Shown piece by piece: positions 56,201 to 64,000 of a DNA stretch of 64,000 bases. The stretch comes from Strix aluco (lineage: Eukaryota; Chordata; Aves; Strigiformes; Strigidae). The position numbers and the translations under genes were made by a program. A model generated the notes under the pieces. The model worked only from the letters and a program-made list of their open reading frames with translations. It made no database searches and was not told the origin of the DNA. The stretch covers positions 4,207,009-4,271,008 of the forward strand of contig NC_133957.1 of assembly GCF_031877795.1 (NCBI RefSeq), given 5' to 3'. How positions within the stretch are numbered: the stretch's first letter is position 1; every line of letters begins with the position of its first letter.

Positions 56201-59200
56201 GTGGTTGTTGCGGTGGATGTTGCGGTGGTTGTTGTGTGGTGGTTGTTGTGCGGTGGTTGTTGTGCGGTGGTTGTTGTTGCGGTGGTTGTGCGGTGGTTGT
56301 TGTGTGGTAGTTGTTGTTCCGGTGGTTGTTGTTGCGGTGGTAGTTGTTGCAGTGGTTGTTGTTGCGGTGGTTGTTGTGCGGTGGTTGTTGTGCGGTGGTT
56401 GTTGCGGTGGTTGTTGCGGTGGTTGTTGTGCGGTGGTTGTTGTGCGGTGGTTGTTGTTGCGGTAGATGTGCGGTGGTTGTTCTTGCGGTGGTTGTTGTTG
56501 CAGTGGTTGTTCCGGTGGTTGTTGTGCGGTGGTTGTTGTTGCAGTGGTTGTTGTTGCGGTAGTTGTTGTGTGGTGGTTGTTGTGCGGTGGTTGTTGTTGC
56601 GGTAGTTGTGCGGTGGTTGCTCTTGCGGTGGTTGTTGCGGTGGATGTTGTGCGGTGGTTGTTGTTGCGGTGGTTGTTGTTGCGGTGGTTGTTGTTGCAGC
56701 GGTTGTTGTGCGGTGGTTGTTGTTCCGGTGGTTGTTGTTGTAGTGGTTGTTGCGCGGTGGTTGTTGTGCGATGGTTGTTGTGAATTGGTTCTTGTTGCGG
56801 TAGTTGTGCGGTGGTTGTTGTGCGGTGGTTGTTCTTGCGGTGGTTGTTGTTGCGGTGGTTGTTGTTGCAGCGGTTGTTGTGTGGTGGTTGTTGTTGCGGT
56901 TGTTGTTGTCGTAGTGGTTGTTGCGCGGTGGTTGTTGTGCGATGGTTGTTGTGAACTGGTTCTTGTTGCGGTAGTTGTGCGGTGGTTGTTGTGAGGTGGT
57001 TGTTCTTGCAGTGGTTGTTGTTGCGGTGGTTCTTGTTGTAGCGGTTGTTGTGCGGTGGTTGTTGTTGCGGTGGTTGTTGTTGTAGTGGTTGTTGCGCGGT
57101 GGTTGTTGTGCGATGGTTGTTGTGAATTGGTTCTTGTTGCGGTAGTTGTGCGGTGGTTGTTGTGCGGTGGTTGTTCTTGCGGTGGTTGTTGTTGCGGTGG
57201 TTGTTGTTGCAGTGGTTGTTGTTGCGGTGCTTGGTGTTGCGGTGGTTGGTGTTGCGTTGGTTGGTGTTGCGGTGGTTGTTGTTGCGGTGGTTGTTGTGCG
57301 GTGGTTGTTGTTGCGGTGGTTGTTCTTCTGGTGGCTTTTGTTGCGGTGGTTGTTGTTGCGGTGGTTGTTGTTGCAGTGGTTGTTTTGCGGTGGTTGTGCG
57401 GTGGTTGTTGTGTGGTAGTTGTTGTTCCGGTGGTTGTTGTGCGGTGGTTGTTGTTGCAGTGGTTGTTGTTGCGGTAGTTGTTGTGCGGTGGTTGTTGCGG
57501 TTGTTGTTGCGGTGGTTGTTGTTGTGGTGGTTGTTGCGCGGTGGTTGTTGTTGCGGTGGTGGTTGTGCGGTGGTTGTTGAGGTGGTTGTTGTTGGGGTGG
57601 TTGTTCCGGTGGTAGTTCCGGTGGTTGTTGTTGCGGTGTTTGTTGTTGCGGTGGTTGTTGTTGCAGTGGTTGTTGTTGCGGTGGTTGTTATTCCGGTGGT
57701 TGGTGTTGCGTTGGTCGGTGTTGCGGTGGTTGTTGCGGTGGTTGTTGCGGTGGTTGTTGTGCGGTGGTTGTTGTGCGGTGGTTGTTGTTGCGGCAGTTGT
57801 TGTGCGGTGGTTGTTGTTGCGGTGGATGTTGTTGTGGTGGTTGTTGCGCGGTGGTTGTTGTTGCGGTGGTTCTTGTTGTGGTGGTTGTTGTTGCGGTGGT
57901 TGTTGTGCGGTGGTTGTTGTGCGGTGGTTGTTTTGCGGTGGTTGTTGTTGCGGTGGTTGTTGTTGCGGTGGTTGTTGTTGCGGCGGTTGTTGTGCGGTTC
58001 TTGTTGTTGCAGTGGTTGTTGTTGTAGTGGTTGTTGCGCGGTGGTTGTTGTTGCGGTGGTTGTTGTGCGGTGGTTGTTGTGCAGTGGTTGTTGTTGCGGC
58101 GGTTGTTGTGTGGTAGTTGTTGTTGCGGTGCTTGTTGTTCCGGTGGTTGTTGTGCGGTGGTTGTTGTTGCGGTGGTTGTTGTGCGGTGGTTGTTGTGTGG
58201 TGGTTGTTGTGCGGTGGTTGTTGTTGCGGTGGTTGTTGTGTGTTGGTTGTTGTTCCGGTGGTTGTTGTGCGGTGGTTGTTGTTGCGGTGGTTCTTCTTCC
58301 GGTGGTTGTTTTTCCGGTGGTTGTTGTTGTGGTGGTTGTTGCGCGGTGGTTGTTGGTGCGGTGGTTGTTGTTGTGGTGGTTGTTGTTGCGGTGGTTGTTG
58401 TTGCGGTGGTTCTTGTGCGGTCGTTGTTGCGCGGTGGTTGTTGTTGCGGTGGTTGTTGTTGCGGTGGTTGTTATTGCAGTGGTTGTTTTGCGGTGGTTGT
58501 GCGGTGGTTGTTGTGTGGTAGTTGTTGTTCCGGTGGTTGTTGTGCGGTGGTTGTTGTTGCGGTGACTGTTGTTGCGGTGGTTGTTGTTGCAATGGGTGTT
58601 GTGCGGTGGTTGTTGTGCGATGGTTGTTGTGAATTGGTTCTTGTTGCGGTAGTTGTGCGGTGGTTGTTGTGCGGTGGTTGTTCTTGCGGTGGTTGTTGTT
58701 GCGGTGGTTGTTGTTGCGGCGGTTGTTGTGCGGTGGTTGTTGTTGCGGTGGTTGTTGTTGTAGTGGTTGTTGCGCGGTGGTTGTTGTTGCAGTGGTTGTT
58801 CCGGTGGTTGTTCCGGTGGTTGTTGTTGCGGTGGTTGTTGTTGCGGTGGTTGGTGTTGCGTTGGTCGGTGTTGCGGTGGTTGTTGTTGCGGTGGTTGTTG
58901 TTGTGGTGGTTGTTGTGCGGTGGTTGTTGTTCCGGTGATTGTTGTTGCGGTGGTTGTTCTTCTGTTGGCTGTTGTTGCGGTCGTCGTTGTTGTGGTCGTT
59001 GTTATTGCGGTGGTTGTTGTGCGGTGGTTGTTGCTGCAGTGGTTGTTGTTGTGGTAGTTGTTGTGCGGTGGTTGTTGCGGTGGTTGTTGTTCCGGTTGTT
59101 GTTGCGCGGTGGTTGTTGGTGCGGTGGTTGTTGTTGTGGTGGTTGTTGTTGCGGTGGTTGTTGTTGCGGTGGTTCTTGTGCGGTGGTTCTTGTGTGGTGG

Positions 59201-62200
59201 TTGTTGTTTCGGTGGTTGTTGTTGCGGTGGTTGTTGTTGCAGTGGTTGTTTTGCGGTGGTTGTGCGGTGGTTGTTGTGTGGTAGTTGTTGTTCCGGTGGT
59301 TGTTGTGCGGTGGTTGTTGTTGCAGTGGTTGTTGTTGCGGTAGTTGTTGTGCGGTGGTTGTTGCGGTTGTTGTTGCGGTGGTTGTTGTTGTGGTGGTTGT
59401 TGCGCGGTGGTTGTTGTTGCGGTGGTGGTTGTGCGGTGGTTGTTGAGGTGGTTGTTGTTGGGGTGGTTGTTCCGGTGGTAGTTCCGGTGGTTGTTGTTGC
59501 GGTGTTTGTTGTTGCGGTGGTTGTTGTTGCAGTGGTTGTTGTTGCGGTGGTTGTTATTCCGGTGGTTGGTGTTGCGTTGGTCGGTGTTGCGGTGGTTGTT
59601 GCGGTGGTTGTTGCGGTGGTTGTTGTGCGGTGGTTGTTGTGCGGTGGTTGTTGTTGCGGCAGTTGTTGTGCGGTGGTTGTTGTTGCGGTGGATGTTGTTG
59701 TGGTGGTTGTTGCGCGGTGGTTGTTGTTGCGGTGGTTGTTGTTGCGGTGGTTCTTGTTGTGGTGGTTGTTGTGCGGTGGTTGTTGTGCGGTGGTTGTTCT
59801 TGCGGTGGTTGTTGTTGCGGTGGTTGTTGTTGCGGTGGTTGTTGTTGCGGCGGTTGTTGTGCGGTTCTTGTTGTTGCAGTGGTTGTTGTTGTAGTGGTTG
59901 TTGCGCGGTGGTTGTTGTTGCGGTGGTTGTTGTGCGGTGGTTGTTGTGCAGTGGTTGTTGTTGCGGCGTTGGTTGTGTGGTAGTTGTTGTTGCGGTGCTT
60001 GTTGTTCCGGTGGTTGTTGTGCGGTGGTTGTTGTTGTGGTGGTTGTTGTGCGGTGGTTGTTGTGTGGTGGTTGTTGTGCGGTGGTTGTTGTTGCGGTGGT
60101 TGTTGTGTGTTGGTTGTTGTTCCGGTGGTTGTTGTGCGGTGGTTGTTGTTGTGGTGGTTGTTGTTGCGGTGGTTGTTGTTGCGGTGGTTCTTGTGCGGTC
60201 GTTGTTGCGCGGTGGTTGTTGTTGCGGTGGTTGTTGTTGCGGTGGTTGTTGTTGCAGTGGTTGTTTTGCGGTGGTTGTGCGGTGGTTGTTGTGTGGTAGT
60301 TGTTGTTCCGGTGGTTGTTGTGCGGTGGTTGTTGTTGCGGTGACTGTTGTTGCGGTGGTTGTTGCTGCAATGGGTGTTGTGCGGTGGTTGTTGTGCGATG
60401 GTTGTTGTGAATTGGTTCTTGTTGCGGTAGTTGTGCGGTGGTTGTTGTGCGGTGGTTGTTCTTGCGGTGGTTGTTATTGCGGTGGTTGTTGTTGCGGCGG
60501 TTGTTGTGCGGTGGTTGTTGTTGCGGTGGTTGTTGTTGTAGTGGTTGTTGCGCGGTGGTTGTTGTTGCAGTGGTTGTTCCGGTGGTTGTTCCGGTGGTTG
60601 TTGTTGCGGTGGTTGTTGTTGCGGTGGTTGGTGTTGCGTTGGTCGGTGTTGCGGTGGTTGTTGTTGCGGTGGTTGTTGTTGTGGTGGTTGTTGTGCGGTG
60701 GTTGTTGTTCCGGTGGTTGTTGTTGCGGTGGTTGTTCTTCTGGTGGCTGTTGTTGCGGTCGTCGTTGTTGTGGTCGTTGTTATTGCGCTGGTTGTTGTGC
60801 GGTGGTTGTTGCTGCAGTGGTTGTTGTTGTGGTAGTTGTTGTGTGGTGGTTGTTGCGGTGGTTGTGCGTTGGTTGTTGTGTGGTAGTTGTTGTTCCGGTG
60901 GTTGTTGTGCGGTGGTTGTTGTTGCAGTGGTTGTTGTGGTGGTAGTTGTTGTGCGGTGGTTGTTGCGGTGGTTGTTGTTCCGGTGGTTGTTGCGCGGTGG
61001 TTGTTGGTGCGGTGGTTGTTGTTGTGGCGGTTGTTGTTGCGGTGGTTGTTGTTGCGGTGGTTCTTGTGCGGTGGTTCTTGTGTGGTGGTTGTTGTTTCGG
61101 TGGTTGTTGTTGCGGTGGTTGTTGTTGCAGTGGTTGTTTTGCGGTGGTTGTGCGGTGGTTGTTGTGTGGTAGTTGTTGTTCCGGTGGTTGTTGTGCGGTG
61201 GTTGTTGTTGCGGTGACTGTTGTTGCGGTGGTTGTTGTTGCAGTGGGTGTTGTGCGGTGGTTGTTGTGCGATGGTTGTTGTGAATTGGTTCTTGTTGCGG
61301 TAGTTGTGCGGTGGTTGTTGTGCGGTGGTTGTTCTTGCGGTGGTTGTTGTTGCGGTGGTTGTTGTTGCGGCGGTTGTTGTGCGGTGGTTGTTGTTGCGGT
61401 GGTTGTTGTTGTAGTGGTTGTTGCGCGGTGGTTGTTGTTGCGGTGGTTGTTGTGCGATGGTTGTTGTGAATTGGTTGTTGTTGCGGTAGCTGTGCGGTGG
61501 TTGTTGTGCAGTGGTTGTTCTTGCGGTGGTTGTTGTTGCGGTGGTTGTTTTTGCAGTGGTTGTTGTTGCGGTGCTTGGTGTGGCGGTGGTTGGTGTTGCG
61601 TTGGGTGGTGTTGCGGTGGTTGTTGTTGCGGTGGTTGTTGTGCGGTGGTTGTTGTTGCGGTGGTTGTTCTTCTGGTGGCTTTTGTTGCGGTGGTTGTTGT
61701 TGTGGTGGTTGTTGTTGCAGTGGTTGTTTTGCGGTGGTTGTGCGGTGGTTGTTGTGTGGTAGTTGTTGTTCCGGTGGTTGTTGTGCGGTGGTTGTTGTTG
61801 CAGTGGTTGCTGTTGCGGTAGTTGTTGTGCGGTGGTTGTTGTGCGGTGGTAGTTGTTGCAGTGGTTGTTGTTGCGGTGGTTGTTGTTGCGACGGTTGTTG
61901 TCCGGTGGTTGTTGTTGCGGTGGTTGTTGTTGCGGTGGTTGTTGTGTGGTGGTTGTTGTTGCAGTGGTTGTTGTTGCGGTAGTTGTTGTGCGGTGGTTGT
62001 TGCGGTGGATGTTGCGGTGGTTGTTGTGTGGTGGTTGTTGTGCGGTGGTTGTTGTGCGGTGGTTGTTGTTGCGGTGGTTGTGCGGTGGTTGTTGTGTGGT
62101 AGTTGTTGTTCCGGTGGTTGTTGTTGCGGTGGTAGTTGTTGCAGTGGTTGTTGTTGCGGTGGTTGTTGTGCGGTGGTTGTTGTGCGGTGGTTGTTGCGGT

Positions 62201-64000
62201 GGTTGTTGCGGTGGTTGTTGTGCGGTGGTTGTTGTGCGGTGGTTGTTGTTGCGGTAGATGTGCGGTGGTTGTTCTTGCGGTGGTTGTTGTTGCAGTGGTT
62301 GTTCCGGTGGTTGTTGTGTGGTGGTTGTTGTGCGGTGGTTGTTGTTGCGGTAGTTGTGCGGTGGTTGCTCTTGCGGTGGTTGTTGCGGTGGATGTTGTGC
62401 GGCGGTTGTTGTGCGGTGGTTGTTGTTGCGGTGGTTGTTGTTGTAGTGGTTGTTGCGCGGTGGTTGTTGTTGCAGTGGTTGTTCCGGTGGTTGTTCCGGT
62501 GGTTGTTGTTGCGGTGGTTGTTGTTGCGGTGGTTGGTGTTGCGTTGGTCGGTGTTGCGGTGGTTGTTGTTGCGGTGGTTGTTGTTGTGGTGGTTGTTGTG
62601 CGGTGGTTGTTGTTCCGGTGGTTGTTGTTGCGGTGGTTGTTCTTCTGGTGGCTGTTGTTGCGGTCGTCGTTGTTGTGGTCGTTTTTATTGCGGTGGTTGT
62701 TGTGCGGTGGTTGTTGCTGCAGTGGTTGTTGTTGTGGTAGTTGTTGTGTGGTGGTTGTTGCGGTGGTTGTGCGTTGGTTGTTGTGTGGTAGTTGTTGTTC
62801 CGGTGGTTGTTGTGCGGTGGTTGTTGTTGCAGTGGTTGTTGTGGTGGTAGTTGTTGTGCGGTGGTTGTTGCGGTGGTTGTTGTTCCGGTGGTTGTTGCGC
62901 GGTGGTTGTTGGTGCGGTGGTTGTTGTTGTGGTGGTTGTTGTTGCGGTGGTTGTTGTTCCGGTGGTTCTTGTGCGGTGGTTCTTGTGTGGTGGTTGTTGT
63001 TTCGGTGGTTGTTGTTTCGGTGGTTGTTGTTGCGGTGGTTGTTGTTGCAGTGGTTGTTTTGCGGTGGTTGTGCGGTGGTTGTTGTGTGGTAGTTGTTGTT
63101 CCGGTGGTTGTTGTGCGGTGGTTGTTGTTGCAGTGGTTGTTGTTGCGGTAGTTGTTGTGCGGTGGTTGTTGCGGTTGTTGTTGCGGTGGTTGTTGTTGTG
63201 GTGGTTGTTGCGCGGTGGTTGTTGTTGCGGTGGTGGTTGTGCGGTGGTTGTTGAGGTGGTTGTTGTTGGGGTGGTTGTTCCGGTGGTAGTTCCGGTGGTT
63301 GTTGTTGCGGTGTTTGTTGTTGCGGTGGTTGTTGTTGCAGTGGTTGTTGTTGCGGTGGTTGTTATTCCGGTGGTTGGTGTTGCGTTGGTCGGTGTTGCGG
63401 TGGTTGTTGCGGTGGTTGTTGCGGTGGTTGTTGTGCGGTGGTTGTTGTGCGGTGGTTGTTGTTGCGGCAGTTGTTGTGCGGTGGTTGTTGTTGCGGTGGA
63501 TGTTGTTGTGGTGGTTGTTGCGCGGTGGTTGTTGTTGCGGTGGTTCTTGTTGTGGTGGTTGTTGTTGCGGTGGTTGTTGTGCGGTGGTTGTTGTGCGGTG
63601 GTTGTTCTTGCGGTGGTTGTTGTTGCGGTGGTTGTTGTTGCGGTGGTTGTTGTTGCGGCGGTTGTTGTGCGGTTCTTGTTGTTGCAGTGGTTGTTGTTGT
63701 AGTGGTTGTTGCGCGGTGGTTGTTGTTGCGGTGGTTGTTGTGCGGTGGTTGTTGTGCAGTGGTTGTTGTTGCGGCGTTTGTTGTGTGGTAGTTGTTGTTG
63801 CGGTGCTTGTTGTTCCGGTGGTTGTTGTGCGGTGGTTGTTGTTGCGGTGGTTGTTGTGCGGTGGTTGTTGTGTGGTGGTTGTTGTGCGGTGGTTGTTGTT
63901 GCGGTGGTTGTTGTGTGTTGGTTGTTGTTCCGGTGGTTGTTGTGCGGTGGTTGTTGTTGCGGTGGTTCTTCTTCCGGTGGTTGTTTTTCCGGTGGTTGTT
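50275..64000. repeat. giant G/T-rich satellite, TTGTTGCGGTGG units, with higher-order structure
   Basis: 13.7 kb, continuing past the window. Base units are 11-15 bp (GGTTGTTGTTGCGGT 15, GGTTGTTGTGCGGT 14, GGTTGTTGCGGT 12, GGTTGTGCGGT 11) in non-random order. The rare variant TGTGAATTGGTTCTT recurs at 51313, 53167, 54910, 56779, 58628, 60405 and 61279, giving a higher-order period of 1,743-1,869 bp, then a short one of 874. The minus strand almost lacks T, so open frames of thousands of codons in Thr/Asn/Gln/Pro/His arise from composition alone. Confidence 0.95.

Noticed and set aside
50038..60370. Minus-strand open frames of 1,798, 2,478 and 3,425 codons
   Set aside because: They lie wholly in a satellite strand with almost no T, where stops cannot form. 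Overlapping frames in several phases and unit lengths not divisible by three show they are compositional, not genes.
50243..63791. Plus-strand frames rich in Val, Cys, Leu, Trp and Gly in the satellite
   Set aside because: Same satellite read in the other direction; repeated near-identical frames in all three phases, no start context or domain.

Overview
The window reads as avian genomic DNA. The evidence is CR1 non-LTR retrotransposons (one essentially full length, one 5'-truncated), several betaretrovirus-like (ERVK-type) endogenous retroviruses and solo LTRs, and an intron-containing vertebrate mitotic kinesin gene, KIF20B. No species or chromosome can be named from sequence alone. The large satellite load, a degenerate interstitial telomere-like tract and nested old retroelements suggest a heterochromatic, subtelomeric, W-like or otherwise repeat-rich location; that is inference.

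Layout. (1) 1-18,260: the 3' part of a plus-strand KIF20B gene. Sixteen exons (576-18,101) join with consistent phase through canonical splice sites into 761 codons and a stop. The P-loop exon lies upstream of the window. Switch I, switch II, the distal motor, the neck coiled coil and the extreme C-terminus are present, but the roughly thousand-residue central stalk of normal KIF20B has no room in the locus: only 1.46 kb separates the last pre-stalk exon from the penultimate exon. (2) 18,260-27,012: gene-poor DNA with a minus-strand solo LTR, a plus-strand solo LTR with a 6-bp target duplication, and the 3' end of a further LTR. (3) 27,013-29,910: a C/A-rich CCATCCAC-type satellite, a 5'-truncated CR1 and a degenerate CCCTAA tract. 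(4) 29,910-33,752: unrecognised DNA and a diverged tandem repeat of about 240 bp. (5) 33,753-41,401: a decayed minus-strand ERV (called ERV-B here) interrupted by a full-length CR1 (36,631-41,033) with an 8-bp target duplication. (6) 41,402-48,526: a plus-strand provirus (ERV-A) with two 383-bp LTRs, a tRNA-Lys-type primer site, broken gag, dUTPase, protease, RT, integrase and env, and a middle section that looks like ERV-B. (7) 48,527-50,262: the CCATCCAC satellite again, a possible LTR and a tandem repeat of about 50 bp. (8) 50,275-64,000: one enormous G/T-rich satellite built from 11-15 bp TTGTTGCGGTGG-like units with a higher-order period of 1.74-1.87 kb, running off the window.

Only the kinesin gene looks like a host gene. 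Everything from about 26.7 kb onward is explained by transposable elements and satellites layered on one another. The points most worth following are the stalkless kinesin, a CR1 lineage in which two separate copies share loss of a catalytic RT aspartate, and the higher-order giant satellite. All assignments were made by eye from translations and repeat comparison; no alignment or database search was run.
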